Shown: positions 1-7,045 of the stretch, one piece after another
How the letters are laid out: each line of letters begins with the position of its first letter
How positions within the stretch are numbered: position 1 is the stretch's first letter
Source of the DNA: Methylobacterium amylolyticum
GTDB taxonomy: Bacteria > Pseudomonadota > Alphaproteobacteria > Rhizobiales > Beijerinckiaceae
Assembly (NCBI RefSeq): GCF_030700245.1
Contig: NZ_JAUYZI010000025.1
Location: forward strand, 1 to 64,000
DNA: 64,000 nt
Direction of reading: 5' to 3'
Translations under genes and position numbers: made by a program
The notes under the pieces: generated by a model
Told to the model about the DNA's origin: nothing
Databases searched by the model: none
What the model saw: the letters and a program-made list of their open reading frames with translations, nothing else

Positions 1-1151
1 CGCATTTGGCTGATGAGGTCGGCGAGGTAGTCGTCGTTCCATCCGGCCAACTGTCGTTTGGTGTGCAGGGAGCCCTTCGTGGCGTCCTGGCGGATCAGGC
101 CGAGGGCGAGGCGGCGCAGCAGGGCGAGGTTCTGGGCGGTGACGGCGTTGCGGGTGAGGATGGCGTCCTCGCGGAAGGCGACGTCGAGCAGCCAGTGCTG
201 GTGGTTCTCGATCGACCAGTGGGCGCGCACCACGCGCAGGACCTCGGCGGGGTCGAGCCGCTGCGAGAGGGCGACGTAGCGGGTCTGGGGCGGCTCGGCC
301 TCGGCAGGGGCGTCCACGTGCGTGCTGCGGCGCAGGCCGTCGACCCGGGCGATGGCGCACAGGCCGGCGAAGCCGTAGCGTTCGGCCCAGCCCGGCACGG
401 CCCGGACCCAGGCGCGGCGCTCCTCGTAGCGGCCGTGGGCGGTGTGGCTGGTGCGGACGGCCGTCTCGGCATCGGCCTCGCCCAGCAGCGCCTGGGCGGC
501 CGCGTGCAGCGGGCCGCGGTTGCCCTTGAGGATCAGGGCGTAGGCTCCGCCCCGTTCCAGGATGGCGGCGGCCGTGGCGCGGTTGCCGTGCAGGGCGTCG
601 GGCGTGACGACGGCATCGCGCAGGTCGAGCAGGGCGATGACCTCGCGCGCGGCGGTGACCTCGCTGCGGTTGCGGGCGTGGCGCTGGGCCAGGACGAGGC
701 GCTGCTCGGCGGCCCAGGCGGTGACGAGGTGCAGCGGGGTCGAGCGCCCGGCGCTCTGGATGGCGCCGCGCAGGGACTTGCCGTCGAGGGCGACGATGCG
801 CGGGCGGCCGGTGCCGTCGGGCTCGTCCTGCGCCGCTTGGTCCTGCGCCGCTTGGTCCAGGGCTTTGGCGAAGGCGGCCATGAAGGCGCGGAACGCGGCC
901 TCGAAGGCGAGCGGGTCGAGCGCCTGGAACAGGCGGCTGAAGGTGTCGTGGCTGGGCGCGCCGTGGGCGAGGCGGACGAAGCGGCGCAGCAGCGGCAGCT
1001 TGGCCCGGGCGAAGGTGGCGATGTCGACGCAGGTCTGGGCGCCGCACAGCGTGGCGGCCAGGGCGACCAGCAGAACCTCGTCGAGCCGATGGCGGGCGTT
1101 GGCCGCCCGCGGGTCCGGCACCGCCGCGAACAATCCTTGCACGGCCAGCAT
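1..1151 (-). CDS. ISAs1-family DDE transposase, 3' end at the window edge
   Basis: The minus-strand frame from ATG at 1151 reads MLAVQGLFAAVPDPRAANAR and continues open for 383 residues to the edge, ending NDDYLADLISQM. The N-terminal PDPR-NARH segment, the VALDGKSLRGA motif near residue 125, the NHQHWLLDVAFREDA segment and the NDDYL tail are typical of ISAs1 transposases, which catalyse cut-and-paste type insertion. Family proteins are about 370-400 residues, so at most a few residues lie outside. A 15-base tandem duplication at 825-854 encodes a repeated DQAAQ-type motif. The element sits at the 5' end of the KilA-N gene fragment on the opposite strand, so it probably inserted into that gene. 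Family call is firm; whether the element is still mobile cannot be judged here. Confidence 0.88.
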   Translation of the reverse strand, partial: MLAVQGLFAAVPDPRAANARHRLDEVLLVALAATLCGAQTCVDIATFARAKLPLLRRFVRLAHGAPSHDTFSRLFQALDPLAFEAAFRAFMAAFAKALDQAAQDQAAQDEPDGTGRPRIVALDGKSLRGAIQSAGRSTPLHLVTAWAAEQRLVLAQRHARNRSEVTAAREVIALLDLRDAVVTPDALHGNRATAAAILERGGAYALILKGNRGPLHAAAQALLGEADAETAVRTSHTAHGRYEERRAWVRAVPGWAERYGFAGLCAIARVDGLRRSTHVDAPAEAEPPQTRYVALSQRLDPAEVLRVVRAHWSIENHQHWLLDVAFREDAILTRNAVTAQNLALLRRLALGLIRQDATKGSLHTKRQLAGWNDDYLADLISQM

Positions 1152-1234
1152 CGATCGCCTCCTGCGTCTCAGGAGGCGTCAACGCATCGCCTTCAGCCCA
1201 GATCGAACCCCAAACAACCCATATGCAATCGCCC

Positions 1235-1269
1235 TGCCCATAACCTGGGAATTTCCCAGGTTATGGGCA
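1235..1269. repeat. 35-bp palindrome at the insertion sequence / KilA-N junction
   Basis: Two perfect 17-base arms, TGCCCATAACCTGGGAA at 1235-1251 and its complement at 1253-1269, flank a single central T. It lies between the transposase start (1151) and the point where KilA-N homology begins (about 1265), so it most likely contains the insertion sequence end. A terminal inverted repeat would normally be present once per end, so finding both orientations back to back is odd. It could be an abutting end of a second, inverted element or a regulatory palindrome of the transposase. Confidence 0.7.
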
Positions 1270-1859
1270 CGCGCCAAGGCAAGGGCGGAGGGACCTGGGC
1301 GCACTGGCAGGTCGCGATGGCCTACGCAAAATACTTGAGCCCTGAGTTCCACGCTTGGTGCAACGCGGTGGTCCGCGCGCACATGGAGGGTCGCCCAGCA
1401 GCTGCGAATATGAACCTCGCCCTCTCGGCCCGAGAGGCGCGCCTGTTCCTGAAGCAGGCACTTGCGATCGGGAAGCTCGCCGGGCTCGCCGGGAATCAGC
1501 TTCTCATCGCCGCGAGCCGTTCGACCAAGAAGGCCGTCGGCTTCGACATGCTGGAGAGCATGGGCATGGGCCACCTCGTCGCCCCGGTCCAGGATCCGCT
1601 CATCATCCCGTCCAAGATCGGTGCGGACCTCGGCATCTCCGCGGTGCGGGTCAATCACCTTCTCCAAGAGATCGGTTTTCAGATCGGCGACCGCGACCAC
1701 AAGGATCGCCCGTTCTGGAAGCTGACACCGGCCGGCGAGGAATTCGGCGGCACCCTTTGCGATGTCGAGCGCAGCAACGGGACCGGGCAGGCCCAGCAGC
1801 TCAAGTGGCCGTCCGCCATCGTGGACGTGCTGCGCGAGCACATGAAGAAGGCGTCCTGA
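1263..1859 (+). pseudogene. KilA-N domain phage protein, 5' truncated by the insertion sequence
   Basis: From 1263 the frame reads MGTRQGKGGGTWAHWQVAMA followed by YAKYLSPEFHAW, the second half of the KilA-N DNA-binding domain found in phage antirepressor-type proteins. The N-terminal half of the domain is missing. After residue 45 comes a region with a winged-helix-like section (IPSKIGADLGISAVRVNHLL, then PFWKLTPAGEEF) typical of antirepressor C-termini. The break coincides with the palindrome next to the transposase, so interruption by insertion is the simplest reading. The in-frame ATG at 1263 could still allow a 198-residue product. The following small gene starts 2 bases after the stop, suggesting one phage operon. 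Confidence 0.75.
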
Positions 1860-1861
1860 TT

Positions 1862-2170
1862 ATGGGCGCCGAGGATCGGGCCGAACGCCGCTCCGCGATG
1901 CTCGCCGAAGCTATCCGGCACACCGCTCACGTGGCTGGCGAGATCGATACGCACGCCCTGCACGCGCACCTGATAACGTGGGCGGGCGTTCCCGAGGAAG
2001 AGTGCGGAGGCGACATCTACGCGACCATGTTCTTCATGGTCAGGTGCGGTCTCTACACCACGAACACGCCCGACACGCTGGCGGCTGAAACGCGACTGAA
2101 GGTGTCGCATCTCCTGATGGGGCACCTCTACGACGAGCACCCGCCAGAGCCGGACGACGACGAAGCCTGA
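1862..2170 (+). CDS. small hypothetical phage-associated protein
   Basis: A 102-residue protein starting at ATG 1862, two bases after the KilA-N stop, which suggests translational coupling. It begins MGAEDRAERRSAMLAEAIRH and ends in an acidic PEPDDDEA tail. No membrane segment or known motif is visible. The close coupling to the antirepressor-type fragment and the surrounding phage genes make it a prophage gene of unknown function. Confidence 0.65.
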   Translation: MGAEDRAERRSAMLAEAIRHTAHVAGEIDTHALHAHLITWAGVPEEECGGDIYATMFFMVRCGLYTTNTPDTLAAETRLKVSHLLMGHLYDEHPPEPDDDEA

Positions 2171-2243
2171 AACGAAGCGGCCCGGCAGGAGCCATCACCT
2201 CCACGCCGGGCCTGTCCACTCGCGATCTTCTGGAGAGACCACG

Positions 2244-2642
2244 ATGGCTGATGCCCTCGATAGCACACGCACGCCTTCTCGCCGAGCATTCTTCGCCCAC
2301 GCCGTCGCCTCGGGTGTCGCGGCGGCGCAACCCCCGATCTTCCTCGTGGCCGGCGCCTCCGGTCTCGCCCTCGCATGCACTCGCGCCGCGACTCAGCGGG
2401 CGCTTCTCGACAGTCCCGAGGTTCAGAATTGGACCGACGAGCGATGGGACAGGCTCTACGACGACACGTTCGGCATCTACGAGAGGGCGATCACCGAGGG
2501 CTCGGCATCCATCGGCGATGTCGTCGCGAAGGCCCGGCTGCTGCTGGGCGATCTTGAGCGAAGCGGAGAACTGGAGAAGGGCAGCCAAGTTGGACGGCTC
2601 GCCTCCGTGATCCTCAACGAAATCGTGTCTCTGGCCGCGTAG
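2244..2642 (+). CDS. hypothetical protein with twin-arginine-like N-terminus
   Basis: A 132-residue protein with a good ribosome binding site (GGAGAG about 8 bases before ATG 2244). The N-terminus has SRRAFFAHAVASG followed by a hydrophobic stretch PPIFLVAGASGLALA (residues 31-45), which may be a signal or membrane anchor. The rest is charged and predicted helical (WTDERWDRLYDDTFGIYE). No family recognised. It is the last plus-strand gene of the remnant prophage before the inverted late-gene debris. Confidence 0.6.
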   Translation: MADALDSTRTPSRRAFFAHAVASGVAAAQPPIFLVAGASGLALACTRAATQRALLDSPEVQNWTDERWDRLYDDTFGIYERAITEGSASIGDVVAKARLLLGDLERSGELEKGSQVGRLASVILNEIVSLAA

Positions 2643-2714
2643 GCGGCGTCGCATCACCGATTACGGCGCGTCGGCGGGACACCCTGCCGGCGCGCGAACC
2701 CATGGGTAGATTGA

Positions 2715-2870
2715 ATGCCCGATCCGCTGCCGCCTCTGGGCGGCTCCTACACCGGCCTGCGCCGCTCGGTCCTCGACGACCTGACGGGCCTGCCGGTGAT
2801 CACCTCTGCGCCGACGGGCGAGATCCGGCAGCGGTCGGCGCTCCTGCCGCTCGGACGTGACGACAACGGG
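2715..2870 (+). other. possible 5' fragment of a phage gene at a rearrangement point
   Basis: The plus frame from ATG 2715 gives MPDPLPPLGGSYTGLRRSVL and continues with LDDLTGLPVITSAPTGEI, a protein-like sequence with reasonable composition, before it runs into DNA that is antisense to the capsid fragment. None of the minus frames over 2715-2870 looks like a continuation of the capsid. It may be the front of a gene fused to inverted late-module DNA by rearrangement. This is tentative; there is no strong ribosome binding site. Confidence 0.25.
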
Positions 2871-2889
2871 CTGCTGGGGCTCGTTGAAC

Positions 2890-3365
2890 AGCGGCGACGG
2901 CAGGAACGTCACGAAGTACTCGCGACCGCCGTCGACGCGGACCGGGCGGATGTGCGGGTCGGCCTGCTTGGCGATCCGCTTGACCCGGTTGAACGCCGAC
3001 ACGCTGGCGAGGTCGTTGGTGGCATCGACGTTGGCGAGCGAGGCGGCGAAGTTGCCGGCCACTTTCGTGGACTGGCCGTTGCCGAACTGCACGCGGTCGT
3101 CGTTGCCCGTGAGCCACGCGTTGAGCTGCGAGGCCGTGGCCGACATGAAGGGGATGCCCTGCACGTTGCCGATCGGCGTCGGCGCGGTGCCCGCCGGGTA
3201 GATGGTGGCGGTGGCGCGGCAGATGTCGTCGCGCAGCTTGGAGCCGGCCCACATGGTCAGGAGCGGCCGGACGCTGGCGAGCTGATCCGCCGCCGACTTC
3301 CGCATCTCCTTCTTGTTGAGCAGGATCGCGTGGCGGGCCCAGTCGATACGGATTGGGGACCTGTC
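2890..3365 (-). pseudogene. phage major capsid protein fragment (N4-gp56/P22-coat-like)
   Basis: The minus frame contains KKEMRKSAADQLASVRPLLT, NAWLTGNDDRVQFGNG and ADPHIRPVRVDGGREYFVTFL. The pattern of a TGN loop followed by IRPVRVDGG-YFV is characteristic of N4-gp56-type major capsid proteins. Only the central part remains: there is no capsid start, and homology stops shortly after YFVTFL near 2905, where unrelated sequence begins. It is joined out of frame to the scaffold-like fragment upstream, so no intact capsid can be made. The fragment ends are approximate. Confidence 0.6.
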
Positions 3366-3828
3366 GGGCCTGATGCGCGGCGAAGCCCTGCGGATCCTCG
3401 AAGGGATCCGGAGCCGGCTGCGGCTGCTGCGGGGCCTGGGGCTGCTGCCCACGTCCCTGCTGCTGGCCGAACTGCGCCTGCATCGCCCGGATCATGCCGC
3501 GAAGTTCGGCATTCTCCCGGTCCCTCTCAGCGAGGGCCTGTTCCCGCTCCTGGGCCCGCTTCCGGGTCTCCTGAAGGTCGCGCAGCATCCCCGCCTGACG
3601 CGGATCCTGCTGCGTCGCCTGCTGGCCTTCCGGCTGCGGCTGGTCACCCTGCGGCGCGCCTTGGTCGGGCAGTTGCCCGAGGTTCGGCGTGGGCCGCTCC
3701 TGCTCCGCGGGGATCGTCTCCTGCGGGGCGGGCTCGCGCTCGGCCTGGGCAAACCGGCCTTGGTCGTCGCGCGCGGGTTCGGAGGCCGCCGAGTAGATCT
3801 CGGCTTCCGCGTCAGCGTTCCTGTCCAT
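3366..3828 (-). pseudogene. phage scaffold-like protein, C-terminus deleted
   Basis: ATG at 3828 opens a frame beginning MDRNADAEAEIYSAASEPAR and continuing with a very Gln/Pro/Glu-rich, helical, coiled-coil-prone sequence (LRDLQETRKRAQEREQALAE at about residues 82-101). This composition and its position just upstream of the capsid fragment match head scaffolding proteins of tailed phages. Near 3365 the natural sequence stops and the frame continues as an out-of-frame reading of capsid DNA. The deletion removed the scaffold C-terminus and the capsid N-terminus. Confidence 0.55.
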
Positions 3829-3953
3829 GTGTCAGCCTATGCCTGGGCTAGAGGATGCGCCCCGTTGCGGCCGAGCGAGCGCCGTTGCTCCGTTGGGTCG
3901 GACGGAGGGCCGGGACCCGCGCGATAACCCGCGCGCGGGAACGGGAACTGAGA

Positions 3954-4979
3954 TCAGGCCGGCAGACCCTGGAGCGGGCGCACCAGCGGGCGCGGGGCGA
4001 AGGCCGCCGCAAGGGCGGGCATGCCGAGCGCGTCCATGTGCGCTTGCGCAGTCTCGGTACCGATTTGGCGTGTCCGCGCCGTCTTCTGGGCGATGTCGGC
4101 GATGGTGGCAGCCGTATTCACGGCGTGTTGCTCGGCCTCAATGCCGACGGCGTCGGTGCGTGCCGCGGTGTGCCCCGTCTCGGCGCGCAGCTTGTCGGTC
4201 TCGGCCTCGGTCTTCGCGATCTTGGACGCCGCGCCGCGCAGTTGCAGATCGACCGCCGCTTGCTGAAGCTGTGCCTGCTCGGGCGAGGGCTGGGGCGATG
4301 CACCCGCGGTGACGATCGCCTGCTTCACGGCCGGCGAGAGGTTCGATAGCTCCAGCGTCGCTTTCAGCGCCTGGGGGCCCGAGAGCAGCCCCTGGTTGAT
4401 CATCGCCGAGACGGCGTTCATCACGTCCTCATGTAGCGTGACGGTGGCGGGCTGGGTGACGGTGCCGCTGATCGTCGTGGCCGAGGCCGAGGACACGTTG
4501 GCGACCCGCACGCCGGCCGCGGTGCTGTCGACGCCGAGAGCCTGCACCTGCACGTTCCAGGGCGCCGCGGAGCAGCCCGCGGGAGCGATAGAGGCCGACC
4601 ACAGGCCGTTGGCGCTCGTGGCCGCCCCCATCCACGCCTTGACGCCGGTGCGCAGGCCCGTGGGGCCGTAGATTGGGACGATGCCGGCCGGGCCAGTGTC
4701 GCCTTTCTGGCCTTGTGCGCCTACCGCGCCAGTGGCACCGGTTGCGCCCTGCGGCCCCTGAGGTCCCGCAGATCCAGCAGGGCCTGTCGCACCTGTGAGG
4801 CCGGTATCGCCCTTGGGCCCAGCATCGCCCTTCGCTCCCGCGGAGCCCGTCGCCCCAGTTGGGCCGGCCGGGCCCGGATCGCCCTGCGGCCCAGGCAACC
4901 CGACACCCGGCGAGCCGACGCCGCGGGCCAGAGCCGGGGAGAGCGTCAGCAGCAGCGCGAAAAGGGCGCGCCCGATCAC
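3954..4979 (-). CDS. chimeric collagen-like / portal C-terminus protein
   Basis: A 341-residue frame from GTG 4979, which overlaps the previous stop as GTGA. Residues 1-20 (VIGRALFALLLTLSPALARG) look like a signal peptide. Residues about 24-95 are Gly-X-Y collagen-like repeats (GPQGDPGPAGPTGATGSAG and so on), followed by a short beta-rich tail-fibre-type domain to about residue 195. From about residue 200 (HEDVMNAVSAMINQGLLSG) the sequence turns into a helical Gln/Ala/Lys/Thr-rich stretch (SKIAKTEAETDKLRAETGHT) resembling the C-terminus of phage portal proteins. The gene precedes the scaffold and capsid fragments, exactly where a portal would be. I infer an in-frame deletion fusion; the portal assignment rests on composition and position. 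Confidence 0.5.
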   Translation of the reverse strand: MIGRALFALLLTLSPALARGVGSPGVGLPGPQGDPGPAGPTGATGSAGAKGDAGPKGDTGLTGATGPAGSAGPQGPQGATGATGAVGAQGQKGDTGPAGIVPIYGPTGLRTGVKAWMGAATSANGLWSASIAPAGCSAAPWNVQVQALGVDSTAAGVRVANVSSASATTISGTVTQPATVTLHEDVMNAVSAMINQGLLSGPQALKATLELSNLSPAVKQAIVTAGASPQPSPEQAQLQQAAVDLQLRGAASKIAKTEAETDKLRAETGHTAARTDAVGIEAEQHAVNTAATIADIAQKTARTRQIGTETAQAHMDALGMPALAAAFAPRPLVRPLQGLPA

Positions 4980-5350
4980 TGGCCGGTCCCGTACTGAAGC
5001 TCGCCCGCGCAACCCGCGGACCCGGGATCACCTAACGTCATAATCGAGACGATGCGCGGGGTCGTCGGCGCCACCGTGCTCGCCACCGTCTCGGCGGTGC
5101 GGGCGAGGAAGCGCGTGCCGGTGCTCGCGGTCACGACCTGGGACGCCGTCGCCACGGTCTTGATCCGAATGTCGACGTTGCACGGGTTGACGAAGCGGTA
5201 GGACGTCGAGCCCGGCGGCTGCGCGATCTGGTACTGCTGTGCGGTCGGGCCTGCCTGCATCAGGAACGGGTCGCCCATCCGGTAGAAGGGCGTGGTGTCG
5301 GCCGCGAGCGCGGGCGCGGCCAGCAGCAGGAGGGCGAGAAGAGCGCGCAT
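4976..5350 (-). CDS. small secreted phage-associated protein
   Basis: A 124-residue protein from ATG 5350 with a clear signal peptide (MRALLALLLLAAPALAADT). The mature part is beta-rich with two Cys pairs in prospect (FVNPCNVDIRI and GSAGCAGELQYG). It starts on TGATG overlapping the stop of the collagen-like remnant and ends on GTGA overlapping the next gene, so the three were translated as a coupled unit. Function unknown; proteins of this type accompany collagen-like tail proteins in alphaproteobacterial phages. Confidence 0.6.
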   Translation of the reverse strand: MRALLALLLLAAPALAADTTPFYRMGDPFLMQAGPTAQQYQIAQPPGSTSYRFVNPCNVDIRIKTVATASQVVTASTGTRFLARTAETVASTVAPTTPRIVSIMTLGDPGSAGCAGELQYGTGQ

Positions 5351-5434
5351 CACTGGTAGCCCAGGAAGCCCGTGACATCGCCGGCCCCGATGCCGGTCGT
5401 GTCGCTGTCACCATTCGCCCCGGTGAGCCCAGCG
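5350..5434 (-). pseudogene. 3' remnant of a collagen-like phage tail protein
   Basis: The last 27 codons before the TGA at 5350-5352 read GLTGANGDSDTTGIGAGDV and end TGFLGYQ, the usual C-terminus of collagen-like phage tail proteins. Upstream of about 5434 the homology stops and the frame becomes antisense to a plus-strand gene, so the body of the gene has been deleted at that point. Confidence 0.5.
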
Positions 5435-5445
5435 TGCAGGCGTTC

Positions 5446-5604
5446 ATGTCGAAGGTCGAGCGGGGGATCTACTCGCAGCCCAAGCGCGAGCGCGGGTGCT
5501 TGCCGAAGTGGTTCCGCACGCGGCTGGATCAGGACATCGCCCAGCGGCACGGCTTTCGGGGGCAATCGCTGCCGATTGCCGAGAACCTGGAGCATCTGAT
5601 CTGA
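5446..5604 (+). CDS. small basic protein coupled to the integrase
   Basis: A 52-residue frame beginning MSKVERGIYSQPKRERGCLP and ending ENLEHLI. Its TGA overlaps the integrase ATG as TGATG, a strong sign of translational coupling and of real coding. It is basic and contains KWFRTRLDQDIAQRHG, a helix of the kind seen in small DNA-binding phage proteins. It might be an excisionase-like directionality factor, but this is inferred only from size, charge and position. The true start may have been lost at the deletion point just upstream (about 5434-5446). Confidence 0.5.
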   Translation: MSKVERGIYSQPKRERGCLPKWFRTRLDQDIAQRHGFRGQSLPIAENLEHLI

Positions 5605-6812
5605 TGCCTCGCGGCAAGCCCCTCGGATGGCCCAAGCTGATGGTCGCCAAGCGGCTCGCGAGCGGCCAGACGGCCTATTACTGGCGACCGCCGACGCACG
5701 CCCTCGCGCGGGGTTGCGCCCTCGCCCCGGAAGCGCTCGGCACAGACTACGCCGTCGCGAAGGCGCGATGCGACGACGTGCTCAACCCGCAGTTCGAGGC
5801 GTGGCGCAGCGAGGGCGTCGCCCCTGAGCCCACCGATCGGGTCCGTATCGGCACCTTCGATTGGCTCGTCGCTCTCTACAAGTCGGCGCCGCAGTACAGT
5901 GGTCGCCCCGAGCGCACCCGTAGAAGCTACGACGCCGCCCTGCGGGATGTGGCGGGCTACGTACTCAAGGACTGCCGGCGTCTCGGCGCGGCAGCAGTGG
6001 CCAGCATCACACCGGGGCTCGCAGACAGGCTCTACGACAAGCTGCGAGTGAAGCCGGACGGGACGTTGCGCACGCGCAGTGCTATCCTGTCCATGACGGT
6101 CGCCAAGCGCGCCTGGAACGTAGCGCACCGCAGCCGCGCCGATATCGTGCCGTCGGCAAACCCTTTCGCCAAGATGGGCCTGTCCCACAAGGCCAAGGCG
6201 ACCCGTCCCGTCACGCACGACGAGTTGACGCGTTTCGTGGCCGCTGCCGACGCGGCCGGCGAGCCCTCGCTCGGCACGGCTGCGATGATCGCGTTCTTCT
6301 GGCTTCAGCGTCAGGAGGACATCCTGTCCCGGCTGACCTGGGGGCACTACCGCCCTGCCAACGCGCCGGGGATCGTGCGCGTGTTCCACCACAAGACCGG
6401 CGAGTTGGTCGAGGTGCCCCTGTTCGACACGGACGGCACCGCGCTCTGGCCGGAAATCATGGACAGGTTGGACGGGGCCACGCGCCGTGGAACACTCATC
6501 GTCATCCGGGAGCAGCCCGACCGCTGGACCAAGCAGCACATGCCCTGGCAGATCGACTATTTCCGGCACCGCGTCGCCGAGACCCGCGCGGCGGCCGGGA
6601 TCGACCCCGAGGTGAAATTCATGGGCCTGCGCCACGGCGGTAACGTCGAGGGCGCGAACGCCGGCCTGACCGATGCGCAACTCCGCGCGCTGAGCGGCCA
6701 CCTGACCACGGCGGCCCTGCTCAGGTACGCCCAGGCGACGCCGCATCAACGCCGCGAGGGCGCCCGCAAGAGGCTCGCGGCGAGAACGAAAAGGGAGGAC
6801 CTGTCGGAATGA
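5604..6812 (+). CDS. int: tyrosine recombinase / phage integrase
   Basis: A 402-residue site-specific recombinase. The N-terminal 180 residues correspond to arm/core-binding regions. The catalytic domain shows the first Arg in WLQRQEDILSRLTW, the Lys in HHKTGELVEVP, the box II motif FMGLRHGGN, a further His in ALSGHLTTAALL and the nucleophilic Tyr in LLRYAQAT. The first His of the usual HxxRH box is replaced by Met (MGLRH). The gene lies 57 bases from the 3' end of tRNA-Lys, the usual attachment-site arrangement, so the prophage extends leftward from the tRNA. The frame appears intact, so the enzyme could be functional even though the phage is not. Confidence 0.9.
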   Translation: MPRGKPLGWPKLMVAKRLASGQTAYYWRPPTHALARGCALAPEALGTDYAVAKARCDDVLNPQFEAWRSEGVAPEPTDRVRIGTFDWLVALYKSAPQYSGRPERTRRSYDAALRDVAGYVLKDCRRLGAAAVASITPGLADRLYDKLRVKPDGTLRTRSAILSMTVAKRAWNVAHRSRADIVPSANPFAKMGLSHKAKATRPVTHDELTRFVAAADAAGEPSLGTAAMIAFFWLQRQEDILSRLTWGHYRPANAPGIVRVFHHKTGELVEVPLFDTDGTALWPEIMDRLDGATRRGTLIVIREQPDRWTKQHMPWQIDYFRHRVAETRAAAGIDPEVKFMGLRHGGNVEGANAGLTDAQLRALSGHLTTAALLRYAQATPHQRREGARKRLAARTKREDLSE

Positions 6813-6869
6813 GCTGCTGACGCGTTGTCGGAATGACGCGGAAGTATTCGGCTAAGTCGTTGAAGTTAT

Positions 6870-6945
<76 letters not shown>

Positions 6946-7007
6946 GATCGCTGTCGCGATCCGTCCGACGGCCACCAAGTCCGTCGGGGTGGCGGGCTGA
7001 TAGCAAG

Positions 7008-7036
7008 GGCGCCGGGGGCTGTCCACCCCCGGCGCC
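7008..7036 (-). terminator. hairpin terminator after leuA
   Basis: A perfect 11-bp stem (GGCGCCGGGGG at 7008-7018 with its complement at 7026-7036) and a 7-base loop starts 9 bases after the leuA stop. It is not followed by a strong U tract on the leuA strand, which is common in high-GC genomes. Confidence 0.65.
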
Positions 7037-7045
7037 GCACTTTTC

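Noticed and set aside
6..1859. Continuous 617-codon plus-strand frame
   Set aside because: Its first two thirds are antisense to a clear ISAs1 transposase and have the skewed composition of a shadow frame; only the KilA-N part is real.
1..6869. Second copy of the tRNA-Lys 3' end as attL
   Set aside because: No matching direct repeat was seen inside the window; it probably lies beyond the left edge.
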